Shown here: positions 1 through 6,807 of the stretch, in pieces
Layout of the letters: every line of letters begins with the position of its first letter
How positions within the stretch are numbered: position 1 is the stretch's first letter
Assembly (NCBI GenBank): GCA_031282535.1
Contig: JAITDM010000224.1
Coordinates: 1 to 10,691, forward strand
DNA length: 10,691 bases
Reading direction: 5' to 3'
DNA from: Oscillospiraceae bacterium
GTDB taxonomy: Bacteria; Bacillota; Clostridia; Oscillospirales; UBA929
The notes under the pieces: model-generated
Seen by the model: only the letters and a program-made list of their open reading frames with translations
The model's database searches: none
What the model was told of the DNA's origin: nothing
Program-made: the position numbers and the translations under genes

Positions 1-71
1 ATCTAAATTACCTTTTATTTCCATCTCTGTTTTGCACGCCGCGTCCCCATTTTTGGTCAGGAGGTGTTTCC
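1..71. other. Leader upstream of ftsL, no gene recognised
   Basis: This is a short, relatively AT-rich stretch in an otherwise GC-rich window. In the frame of ftsL there is no stop between base 3 and the ATG at 72, but the translated residues do not resemble a protein, and the strong Shine-Dalgarno at 59-64 sets the start at 72. A TAA at 4-6 could end an upstream gene (rsmH is the usual neighbour), but three bases of context cannot support that. I see no convincing promoter here. Confidence 0.5.
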
Positions 72-542
72 ATGAGCGCGCGGGCTATCAATGTGGCACA
101 GGACCTCTCCCGTTTTGACAATCGGCGCCGTGTGCGCGAAGCCGTGGCACAGGATATCCTGGAGCAGTCGGCCGTCAGGACGCGCGCGCAGTCGCGGGTC
201 AAAGAAAAAGTCCATGTGTCCGGCTGGATGCTGCTGGGCTTTGCGACGTTTGCCGCCTCCATGTTCATCGTCGTCCACTCCCATGTGCGGCTCGCGGAAC
301 TGTCCGCGGAGACCGGCGCGCTGCAGCGGGAGATCTCGTCGCTGAAACAGGAGGGATCCCTCCTGCAGAAGCTGGGCGACGGCAAGGTCAATCTGGCGGA
401 GATCGAGCGGATCGCCACGGAGGAACTCGGGATGACCAAACCCACACGCGACCAGGTGATCTACATCGACCTGTCCGACGGCGACCGCGCCGTCGTGCTG
501 AAAAAAAGCGGCGGCTTTTGGCGCGATCTGTTCGGCGGTTGA
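72..542 (+). CDS. ftsL: Cell division protein FtsL-like (septum formation initiator family)
   Basis: This is a 156-residue bitopic membrane protein of the divisome. In this family FtsL pairs with DivIC/FtsB through a periplasmic coiled coil and links FtsQ/DivIB to the FtsW and class B PBP synthase. A basic cytoplasmic N-terminus (residues 1-47) precedes one membrane segment at about 48-69. A heptad-like, Glu/Leu-rich stretch follows at about 72-101, then the segment NLAEIERIATEELGM (107-121), which is typical of FtsL/DivIC proteins. The start ATG has a near-perfect Shine-Dalgarno, AGGAGG at 59-64, seven bases upstream. It is first in the visible operon and sits before the transpeptidase gene, as ftsL does in Firmicutes. 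FtsL sequences diverge widely, so the name rests on architecture plus position. A DivIC/FtsB-like assignment is the only serious alternative and is less likely here. Confidence 0.85.
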   Translation: MSARAINVAQDLSRFDNRRRVREAVAQDILEQSAVRTRAQSRVKEKVHVSGWMLLGFATFAASMFIVVHSHVRLAELSAETGALQREISSLKQEGSLLQKLGDGKVNLAEIERIATEELGMTKPTRDQVIYIDLSDGDRAVVLKKSGGFWRDLFGG

Positions 543-556
543 TTCTTTTTACCGCC
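534..556 (+). repeat. Small inverted repeat over the ftsL stop codon
   Basis: GGCGGT at 534-539 pairs with ACCGCC at 551-556 around an 11-base loop that contains the ftsL stop codon and a run of five T. The T run lies in the loop and not after the stem, so this is not a standard intrinsic terminator. It may be chance in GC-rich DNA. Confidence 0.35.
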
Positions 557-582
557 CTCCGCGCGTTTGGCCGCTTTCGGGA

Positions 583-604
583 CATACCCGCACGCACTTT
601 GCCT
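583..604 (+). repeat. Direct repeat copy 1 (22 bp)
   Basis: It begins CATACCCGCAC and ends GCCT, and matches the copy at 643-664 at 19 of 22 positions. The two copies are 60 bases apart, start to start. Its last four bases overlap the palindrome at 601-612. Confidence 0.75.
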
Positions 605-612
605 GCGCAGGC
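601..612. repeat. Perfect 12-bp palindrome GCCTGCGCAGGC
   Basis: GCCTGCGCAGGC is identical to its own reverse complement. It lies between the two direct-repeat copies, next to a second hairpin. With no loop it would fold poorly as RNA, so it looks more like a DNA-level site or part of a REP-like element. That interpretation is inference. Confidence 0.6.
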
Positions 613-619
613 AGGAAAA

Positions 620-636
620 CTGCAATTTTATTGCAG
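620..636 (+). repeat. Hairpin, 7-bp stem and 3-base loop
   Basis: CTGCAAT at 620-626 is the exact reverse complement of ATTGCAG at 630-636, with loop TTT. No T tract follows, so it is not an intrinsic terminator for the + strand. It sits between the two direct-repeat copies. Confidence 0.55.
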
Positions 637-641
637 CCAAG

Positions 642-671
642 GCATACCCGCACACGCTTCGCCTATACATA
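642..671 (+). promoter_or_regulatory. Possible sigma-E-like promoter before spoVD
   Basis: GCATACC at 642-648 matches five of seven positions of the Bacillus sigma-E -35 element (KMATATT). TATACATA at 664-671 contains the ATACA core of the -10 element, and the spacer is 15 bases. In Bacillus subtilis spoVD is under mother-cell sigma-E control, so the position is sensible. Both boxes have mismatches and the match was found by eye, so it remains weak. Confidence 0.2.
643..664 (+). repeat. Direct repeat copy 2 (22 bp)
   Basis: It begins CATACCCGCAC and ends GCCT. It differs from the copy at 583-604 at three positions (the 12th, 14th and 18th bases). Confidence 0.75.
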
Positions 672-740
672 GAGAGAGGAAGGAGTGGGGAGACACATAC
701 GGGCTTCCCCTTCTGTGTTATGCCCCGCGCGGCCGCCGAG

Positions 741-746
741 AGGAGG
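741..746 (+). promoter_or_regulatory. Ribosome binding site that sets the spoVD start
   Basis: AGGAGG at 741-746 lies seven bases before the GTG at 754. It favours this GTG over the in-frame ATG at 685 (whose extra 23 residues look like translated spacer) and over the ATG at 775, which has no Shine-Dalgarno. Confidence 0.8.
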
Positions 747-753
747 GGGTTTT

Positions 754-3030
754 GTGTCAAAAGCGTCCAAACAAATGCCGGCGTCCCGCCGCGCGAACCG
801 CACCGTACTCTTTCGCACCTTTGTGCTGATGGCCCTCTGCGGCGTCGGCCTCTTTGTGCCGCTCGGAATGAAACTCTACGACATCCAGATCGTAAACCAC
901 GACAAATATGAGCGGATGGCGGTGGAACAGCAGACCAGAAACACGGTGATCTCACCGCTGCGCGGGACCATCTTCGACCGCAACTACAAGACGCTGGCCC
1001 TGTGCGCCAGTGTGGACACCGTCTTTATCTCCCCGGCGGACATCGAGAGCGAGGAACAGGCCCGTCTCGTCGCGCGCGGGCTGTCGGAGATTCTGGACGT
1101 GGACTCCGAAACCATATACGAAAAGACCCAAAAGAAAGACCGTCAGTATGAGGAGATCCGCAAAAAGGTCGAGAAGGACCTGGCCGACCGGGTGCGGACT
1201 TTCATCTCGGACAACAAGCTCCAACAGATCGTGTACGTAACGCCGGATTCCAAGCGTTACTATCCGAACGGAAACTTCGCCTCCCATGTCCTCGGTTTTG
1301 TCAGCGACGACAACCAGGGGCTGGACGGCGTGGAGGCCGTCTACAACGAGAGCCTCAAGGGAACGCCGGGCCGTGTGGTGGCCGCGCGGGACGCCAAAAA
1401 TCGCGTCATGCCCTTCCAATACGAGAAACATTACGACGCGCAGGACGGCCTGGGCGTTGTCCTCACGCTGGACGAAACCATGCAGCACTTTTTGGAGAAC
1501 CACTTGCAGACGGCCCTCGTGGAAAACGACGTGCGCAACAAGGCGGCCGGCATCATCATGGACGTGAAAACCGGGGAGATCCTGGCGATGGACACCCGGT
1601 ACGGATATGACCCAAACGAACCGCGGACGCTGACGGACCCCGCCGCCCTCGACGCGCTCTCGGGCCTCGAGGGCGAGGAGCGGAGCGCGCTGCTGAAGGA
1701 TGCGCTCCTCGCGCAGTGGCGCAACAAGATCGTAAACGACACCTACGAGCCGGGCTCGACCTTCAAGATCATCACGGCGGCGGTGGCGCTGGAGGAGAAG
1801 GCCGTCGCTCTGGACGACACGTTCTACTGCACGGGTTCGATCATGGTGCCCGGCTGGAACCGGCCCATCCACTGCCACAAACTGGCCGGCCACGGCGAGG
1901 AGACCTTCGTGCAGGGCGTGCAAAACTCCTGCAACCCAGTGTTCATCACGGTGGCCCAGCGGGTCGGGCAGACGCGGTTTTACGACTACTTCCGGGCTTT
2001 CGGCTTTACGGAGAAAACCGGCGTCGACCTGCCGGGCGAATCGGGCAGCGTCTTCCACTCGCAGGAGGCCTTCCACGAGGACACGGTCGCGCTGTCGACC
2101 TACGCCTTCGGTCAGACCTTCAACATCACGCCGATCCAACTCATCACGGCGGTGTCGGCGGTGGCCAACGGCGGCAGCCTGATGAAGCCGCACATCGTCC
2201 GGGAACTGACGGACGACCAGGGCCGCGTGGTCCGGAGCATCCAGCCCGAGGTGGTCCGCCAAGTGATCTCCGGCGAGACCTCCCGGACCTTGCGCGAGAT
2301 TCTGGAATCTGTGGTCAGCAAGGGCACCGGCATCAACGCCTATGTCAAGGGCTTCCGCATTGCCGGCAAGACCGGCACGTCCCAAAAGCGCGACCCGGAG
2401 ACGCACGAGTACATGCCGGGTAAATATGTCGTCTCGTTTGTGGGCTTCGCCCCGGCCGACGACCCGCAGGTGGCCGTGCTGGTCCTGCTCGACGAGCCGA
2501 TGTACGGCCCGCCGAACCTGCGCACCGGCGGCGGCATGGCGGCGCCCGTGGTGGGCCGCATCATGTCCGACATCCTGCCCTACATCGGGGTCGCGCCACA
2601 GTACACGCCGGAGGAGGCCGCCATGCTGGAGATCACCGTGCCGACGCTGAGCGGGCTGCCGGTGGCGGAGGCGGAACAGCTTTTGAAGGACCGGGAGATC
2701 GGATACTCTGTGAAGGGCCAGGGCGACACGGTGTCCGCGCAGGTGCCGGCGGCCGGCGCGCAGGTGCCCGGCACGGCCGAGGTCGTCCTCTACCTGGGCG
2801 ACGCGCGGCCGCCGGAGAGCGCGACGGTGCCGGACGTGGTCGGGATGACGGCCGAGCGGGCCAACCGGACGCTGGTGAACGCGGGGTTCTACATGCGGGC
2901 CATGGGCGCCACCACCGCCGTGAACGGCGGTACGATCGTGGCGGCCCGTCAGAGTGTGGCGGCCAACACGCAGGCGCCTCCCGGCACGACCATCGAGGTG
3001 GAGTTCTTCGACACAAGCCTGCGGGACTGA
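754..3030 (+). CDS. spoVD: SpoVD-type class B penicillin-binding protein with two PASTA domains
   Basis: This 758-residue membrane-anchored D,D-transpeptidase cross-links peptidoglycan at the septum or, in sporulating Firmicutes, in the spore cortex. A membrane anchor lies at about 20-45, followed by the PBP dimerisation region with RGTIFDRN at 70-77. The transpeptidase domain shows all three active-site motifs: STFK with nucleophile S335, SCN at 392-394, and KTGT at 539-542. Two PASTA domains follow, about 628-684 and 690-754, each with the VPxxxG(L/M) opening. C374 and C393 sit where, as I recall, SpoVD of Bacillus subtilis has its redox-active cysteine pair. Only one class B PBP gene is present, where Bacillus subtilis has pbpB and spoVD in tandem. 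A vegetative FtsI/PBP2B role cannot be excluded, and this protein may serve division as well as sporulation. The GTG start is chosen from the ribosome binding site at 741-746. Confidence 0.93.
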   Translation: MSKASKQMPASRRANRTVLFRTFVLMALCGVGLFVPLGMKLYDIQIVNHDKYERMAVEQQTRNTVISPLRGTIFDRNYKTLALCASVDTVFISPADIESEEQARLVARGLSEILDVDSETIYEKTQKKDRQYEEIRKKVEKDLADRVRTFISDNKLQQIVYVTPDSKRYYPNGNFASHVLGFVSDDNQGLDGVEAVYNESLKGTPGRVVAARDAKNRVMPFQYEKHYDAQDGLGVVLTLDETMQHFLENHLQTALVENDVRNKAAGIIMDVKTGEILAMDTRYGYDPNEPRTLTDPAALDALSGLEGEERSALLKDALLAQWRNKIVNDTYEPGSTFKIITAAVALEEKAVALDDTFYCTGSIMVPGWNRPIHCHKLAGHGEETFVQGVQNSCNPVFITVAQRVGQTRFYDYFRAFGFTEKTGVDLPGESGSVFHSQEAFHEDTVALSTYAFGQTFNITPIQLITAVSAVANGGSLMKPHIVRELTDDQGRVVRSIQPEVVRQVISGETSRTLREILESVVSKGTGINAYVKGFRIAGKTGTSQKRDPETHEYMPGKYVVSFVGFAPADDPQVAVLVLLDEPMYGPPNLRTGGGMAAPVVGRIMSDILPYIGVAPQYTPEEAAMLEITVPTLSGLPVAEAEQLLKDREIGYSVKGQGDTVSAQVPAAGAQVPGTAEVVLYLGDARPPESATVPDVVGMTAERANRTLVNAGFYMRAMGATTAVNGGTIVAARQSVAANTQAPPGTTIEVEFFDTSLRD

Positions 3031-3103
3031 CGGTCTTTGACCAGTGCTGCGTGTTGAGAACGGGGACTTCGCGCGGGCGGGGGTTAAAATCGGGGGGGAG
3101 CAT

Positions 3104-4564
3104 ATGAAACTGGCGGAACTGCTGGCGGAGATCACACCCGTCTCCCTGGGGGTCGACCCCGGCCTGGAGATCAAGGGGCTGTGCCTCGATTCCCGGCGGG
3201 TGTCGGCGGGGGACCTGTTTTTTGCCGTGCCCGGCACCCGGGAGGACGGGGCGGCCTATATCCCCCAGGCGCTGGCCGCCGGGGCGGCGGCCGTCGTGAC
3301 AGAGGCGGAGACAGACGCCGCGACGCCGTCCGTACGGGTGCCCGACCTGCGCGCCGCGATGGCCGCGATGGCCGCGCGCTTCTACGGACACCCGTCCGCC
3401 CGCCTGCGGATGATCGGGGTCACGGGCACAAACGGCAAGACCACCGTCACGCACATCGTTAAGGGCATCTTGGAGCGGGCCGGCGGCTTTCGGGTGGGTC
3501 TCATCGGCACCAACGGCCACTGGATCGGCGGCACGCCGCTGCCCTCCGAGCGCACGACGCCCGACATCCTGACGCTGCAGGCGCTGCTGGCCCGGATGGC
3601 CGAGGCGGGCTGCACCCACTGCGTGATGGAGGTCTCGTCCCATGCGCTCTCCCAGCGCCGCGTGGGCGGCGTCGAATTCCGGGAGGCGCTGTTCACAAAC
3701 CTCACACAGGACCACATGGACTATCACCAGGACATGGAGGCCTATTTTCGCGCCAAGGCGCTGCTCTTTCAGCAGTCCGACGCCGCCGTACTGAACCTGG
3801 ACGATCCCTACGGCCGGCGGCTGGCGGAGGACCCCGCCCTCAACTCCATCACCTATTCGACACAGCGCGACGAGGCGGATGTGGTGGCGAAGAACATCCG
3901 CTTCAAGGCCAACCGGGTTGAGTTCGAGGTCGTGACCACCTCCGGCATCGCCCGGATCGAATGGGCGACGCCGGGCCTCTTCTCCGTCTACAACGCGCTG
4001 GCCGCCGTGGCGTGCGCGCTGATGGAGGGCGTCGCGCTGCGGGACATCGCGGCGGCGACGCGGGACATCCCGCCGGTGCGCGGGCGCATGGAGGTGGTGC
4101 CGGGGCCCGAAGGCGTCACGGTCGTCATCGATTACGCCCACACGCCGGACGCGCTCGAAAACCTGCTCTCGGCCGTGAGCGCGTACCACAGCGGACGCGT
4201 CGTCACGCTGTTCGGCTGCGGCGGCGACCGCGACCGGAGCAAACGCCCCCTGATGGGGGCCGCCGCGGCCCGGCTGTCGGACCTTGTCGTCGTGACCTCC
4301 GACAACCCGCGCACGGAACCGCCGGCGCAGATCCTCGAAGAGATTATGGCCGGCGTTCCGACGTCCGGCACGCCCGTGCTGGTGGTGGAAAACCGCGTCG
4401 AGGCCATCGGCCGGGCGCTCGCGGAGGCCAAACCGGGGGACATGGTGCTGCTGGCCGGCAAGGGACACGAGGACTACCAGGAGATAAACGGACAAAAATG
4501 TCCGCTTGACGAACGCGAGGTCGTGGCCGATTGGCTCCGCCGGATGCGGGAACAGGAGGGGTAG
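3104..4564 (+). CDS. murE: UDP-MurNAc-L-Ala-D-Glu:meso-diaminopimelate ligase MurE
   Basis: This is a 486-residue cytoplasmic Mur ligase that adds the third residue of the stem peptide using ATP. The N-terminal UDP-binding domain is followed by the ATP loop TGTNGKTT (107-114), the TTPD motif (151-154), MEVSSHAL, and HMDYHQDMEAYFRAK, whose K218 should be the carbamylated metal-site lysine. Next come DYAHTPDALENLL and GCGGDRDRSKRPLM. D400-N401-P402-R403 is the DNPR signature that marks meso-diaminopimelate rather than lysine specificity. The ATG at 3104 starts MKLAELL, typical of the family, and is preceded by a GGGGGGGAG purine run (3092-3100). An in-frame GTG at 3044 would add 20 residues that resemble translated spacer. 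The stop codon lies six bases before mraY, suggesting tight co-expression. Confidence 0.96.
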   Translation: MKLAELLAEITPVSLGVDPGLEIKGLCLDSRRVSAGDLFFAVPGTREDGAAYIPQALAAGAAAVVTEAETDAATPSVRVPDLRAAMAAMAARFYGHPSARLRMIGVTGTNGKTTVTHIVKGILERAGGFRVGLIGTNGHWIGGTPLPSERTTPDILTLQALLARMAEAGCTHCVMEVSSHALSQRRVGGVEFREALFTNLTQDHMDYHQDMEAYFRAKALLFQQSDAAVLNLDDPYGRRLAEDPALNSITYSTQRDEADVVAKNIRFKANRVEFEVVTTSGIARIEWATPGLFSVYNALAAVACALMEGVALRDIAAATRDIPPVRGRMEVVPGPEGVTVVIDYAHTPDALENLLSAVSAYHSGRVVTLFGCGGDRDRSKRPLMGAAAARLSDLVVVTSDNPRTEPPAQILEEIMAGVPTSGTPVLVVENRVEAIGRALAEAKPGDMVLLAGKGHEDYQEINGQKCPLDEREVVADWLRRMREQEG

Positions 4565-4570
4565 GCGCCC

Positions 4571-5545
4571 ATGGTCAGACTGCTCTGCGCCTTCGCCCTC
4601 TCCTTCGGACTGACGGCCGCCTTCGGCCTGCTGCTGCTGCCGTTGCTGCGCCGGCTGAAGTTCGGCCAGAGCATCCGCGAGGAGGGACCGCGCTGGCACA
4701 TGTCCAAATCCGGCACCCCCACGATGGGCGGCCTCATGTTTGCCGCCGGCATCACGGCCACCGTGCTGCTCCTGGGGCTGCCTTACCTCGCGCAGGGCCG
4801 CTATGAGCATCTGCTCGCGCTGGCCTTCGCCTGGCTCTACGGGGGCATCGGTTTTGCGGACGACTTTTTCAAAGTGGCGCATCACCGCAACCTGGGGCTC
4901 ACGGCGCTGCAAAAGCTGATGCTCCAGCTCGCCGCCGCCGCCGCGCTGCTCGCGCTCATGCGGCTGCTCGGCTACACGACGGCGGATGTCTATCTCCCGC
5001 TCTTCCGCCTGACGGCGCCGCTGCCGTGGATCCTGTTTTTGACGCTGGCGCTGCTCTATGTGGCGGGGTTTGTCAACGCCGTCAACCTGACCGACGGCGT
5101 CGACGGGCTGTGCAGCGGCGTGACGCTGCCCGTGGCCGTCTTCTTCGCGGCGCTCTGCCTGGCCTGGAACCGCCCCGCGCCCGCCCTGTTCGCGGCGGCG
5201 CTGGCCGGCGGGACAGCCGGTTTTTTGCTGTACAACTTTCACCCGGCGCGGGTGTTCATGGGCGACACCGGCTCGCTGTTTCTGGGCGGCGCGCTGTGCG
5301 GACTCGCGATGGCGGTCGACGCGCCCCTGCTGCTGCCGCTCGTGGGGCTCGTCTACCTGATCGAGACCGCGTCCGTCGTCTTGCAAGTGGGATATTTCAA
5401 GGCGACGGGCGGCCGGCGGCTCTTCAAGATGACGCCCATCCACCACCATTTCGAGTTGTCCGGGTGGAGCGAAACCAAGATTTTCTGCGTGTTCTCCGCC
5501 CTGACCGCCCTCCTCTGTCTGGCGGTCTACCTGGTCGAGCGGTGA
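4571..5545 (+). CDS. mraY: Phospho-MurNAc-pentapeptide transferase MraY
   Basis: This 324-residue polytopic membrane enzyme transfers phospho-MurNAc-pentapeptide from UDP to undecaprenyl phosphate, making lipid I. Alternating hydrophobic segments across the whole length fit the usual ten-helix fold. Family motifs in order are PTMGG near the N-terminus, the D97-D98 pair in GFADDFFK, NLTDGVDG (172-179), FMGDTGS with D232, and the HHH motif at 291-293 in MTPIHHHFE. The ATG has AGGAGGG at 4554-4560, which lies inside the end of murE, ten bases upstream. In many relatives murF separates murE and mraY; here they are adjacent. Confidence 0.97.
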   Translation: MVRLLCAFALSFGLTAAFGLLLLPLLRRLKFGQSIREEGPRWHMSKSGTPTMGGLMFAAGITATVLLLGLPYLAQGRYEHLLALAFAWLYGGIGFADDFFKVAHHRNLGLTALQKLMLQLAAAAALLALMRLLGYTTADVYLPLFRLTAPLPWILFLTLALLYVAGFVNAVNLTDGVDGLCSGVTLPVAVFFAALCLAWNRPAPALFAAALAGGTAGFLLYNFHPARVFMGDTGSLFLGGALCGLAMAVDAPLLLPLVGLVYLIETASVVLQVGYFKATGGRRLFKMTPIHHHFELSGWSETKIFCVFSALTALLCLAVYLVER

Positions 5546-5567
5546 CAGATAATCCAAAAATTGGAAA

Positions 5568-5573
5568 AGGTGG
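5568..5573 (+). promoter_or_regulatory. Ribosome binding site at an ambiguous ftsW start
   Basis: AGGTGG at 5568-5573 is one base before the ATG at 5575 but seven bases before the in-frame GTG at 5581. By spacing the GTG fits better. By codon preference, and with AAGG at 5567-5570 as the pairing core, the ATG is also possible. The choice changes only two residues. Confidence 0.5.
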
Positions 5574-5574
5574 G

Positions 5575-6777
5575 ATGTTTGTGGATGCGCCGGACACGGG
5601 CCGCCGCCCGGACATGCGTACATACGGCGTGCCGGAGACGCTTGAGAGACCCCACAAGGGGCCTATGGACCTGCCCTTTCTTATGCTGGTCGTCATGCTC
5701 TCCATCATCGGGCTCGTGATGATGTTCTCCGCCAGCTACGCCTCGGCGCTGAACGACGCGGACACGGGTTACAACGCCGCCTATTACTTCATGCGCCAGG
5801 GCCTGTTTGCCGTGCTGGGGATGGCCCTCATGCTGCTCATTTCCCGCTTCAATTATCAGTTCTTCCGCCCGCTCGCCGTGCCGCTCATGGCCGTCTCCGT
5901 CGTGCTGCTGATTTTGGTCCTCATCATCGGCGTGGAGCGCAATGCCGCCAAACGGTGGATCGTCCTGGGTTCCTTTCAGTTCCAGCCCTCGGAGATCGCG
6001 AAACTGGCTGTCATCGTGTGTTTCGCGGCGATGATCTCCGTCTACAAGGACCGCATGAAGACATTTCGCTACGGGGTGCTGCCCTTTGCGGCCATTCTGG
6101 GCGTCATCTCGTTTCTCATGTACCTGGAGCCGCACCTCTCCGGGACCGTGCTGATCCTGGGCGTCGGCGGGGCGCTGATGTTTGTCGGCGGCGTGCACTG
6201 GGGCTGGTTTGCCGGCCTCCTCGGCGCCGGCGGCCTCGGGGTCTACATGGCCCTGACGACGGACTTCCTGGGCCGGGTCCTGCCCTACGCCATGAGGCGC
6301 ATCGAGATCTGGCGCGATCCCTTTCTGGACCGGCAGGGCAGCGGCTACCAGGCCATCCAATCCCTGTACGCCATCGGCTCCGGGGGGGCGTTCGGGCTGG
6401 GGCTCGGCAAGAGCCGGCAGAAATATCTCTACCTGCCGGAGGAACACAACGACTTTGTGTTTGCCATCGTCTGCGAGGAACTGGGTCTCATCGGCGCGTG
6501 CATCGTGCTGCTGCTGTTCGCCGTGCTCATCCTGCGCGGGTACTGGATCGCCATCCACGCACGGGACCGTTTCGGTTCCCTGATGGTGACCGGCATCACC
6601 ACCCTGCTCGCGATGCAGACCTTCTTCAACGTGGCGGTCGTCACCAATCTGATCCCGGTGACCGGCATGAGCATGCCCTTTTTCAGCTACGGAGGGACTT
6701 CCCTGCTCATTCAGCTCATGGAAATGGGCATTGTGCTGGCGGTTTCCCGCCAAATTCCCGCCCCCAAATCGGGCTGA
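5575..6777 (+). CDS. ftsW: FtsW/SpoVE peptidoglycan glycosyltransferase (SEDS family)
   Basis: This is a 400-residue multi-pass SEDS protein that polymerises lipid II together with a class B PBP, here probably SpoVD. About 35 residues of hydrophilic N-terminus precede the first helix (PFLMLVVMLSIIGLVMMFSA). Family motifs include FQFQPSEIAK (134-143), EPHLSGT (185-191), and GYQAIQSLYAIGSGG followed by GLGLGKSRQKYLYLPE. D293 in the HNDFVFAI segment corresponds to the catalytic aspartate of FtsW/RodA. The last helix region has TGMSMPFFSYGGTSLL. Position between mraY and murG is the same as spoVE in Bacillus subtilis, although murD is missing in between. FtsW and SpoVE cannot be told apart from sequence alone. 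The start is ATG 5575 or GTG 5581; ATG 5614 has no binding site. Confidence 0.93.
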   Translation: MFVDAPDTGRRPDMRTYGVPETLERPHKGPMDLPFLMLVVMLSIIGLVMMFSASYASALNDADTGYNAAYYFMRQGLFAVLGMALMLLISRFNYQFFRPLAVPLMAVSVVLLILVLIIGVERNAAKRWIVLGSFQFQPSEIAKLAVIVCFAAMISVYKDRMKTFRYGVLPFAAILGVISFLMYLEPHLSGTVLILGVGGALMFVGGVHWGWFAGLLGAGGLGVYMALTTDFLGRVLPYAMRRIEIWRDPFLDRQGSGYQAIQSLYAIGSGGAFGLGLGKSRQKYLYLPEEHNDFVFAIVCEELGLIGACIVLLLFAVLILRGYWIAIHARDRFGSLMVTGITTLLAMQTFFNVAVVTNLIPVTGMSMPFFSYGGTSLLIQLMEMGIVLAVSRQIPAPKSG

Positions 6778-6807
6778 CGCCGCCGGGGACGACGGAGGGA
6801 TTGTCCG

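Larger units (their letters stand above)
543..753. other. ftsL-spoVD spacer with repeats and palindromes
   Basis: This 211-base non-coding gap is long for an otherwise tightly packed operon. It holds an imperfect direct repeat (583-604 and 643-664), a 12-base perfect palindrome (601-612), a 7-base-stem hairpin (620-636), a purine-rich stretch (669-689) and the spoVD ribosome binding site (741-746). Several short reading frames cross it on both strands, but none looks like a protein or has a good start signal. The repeats could be a small dispersed element or a regulatory leader; the sequence alone does not decide. Confidence 0.6.

Noticed and set aside
620..636. Hairpin as an intrinsic terminator after ftsL
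   Set aside because: The only T run is in the loop, and none follows the stem.
685..753. Upstream ATG that would lengthen SpoVD by 23 residues
   Set aside because: The extra residues look like translated spacer, and a strong Shine-Dalgarno sits correctly before the GTG at 754.
461..955. Open frame on the - strand across the ftsL-spoVD spacer
   Set aside because: It overlaps the ends of two real genes and translates the direct repeats and palindromes. There is no start signal or protein-like pattern.
952..3237. Long open frame on the - strand opposite spoVD (761 codons)
   Set aside because: It is a mirror of spoVD coding in GC-rich DNA, where stops are rare on the opposite strand. Its translation is rich in Arg, His and Gly with no domain, and spoVD on the + strand has complete motifs.
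2633..5623. Very long open frame on the - strand (996 codons) opposite spoVD, murE and mraY
   Set aside because: It crosses three well-supported genes and has a low-complexity Arg/Gln/His composition. It is a base-composition artefact and not a gene.
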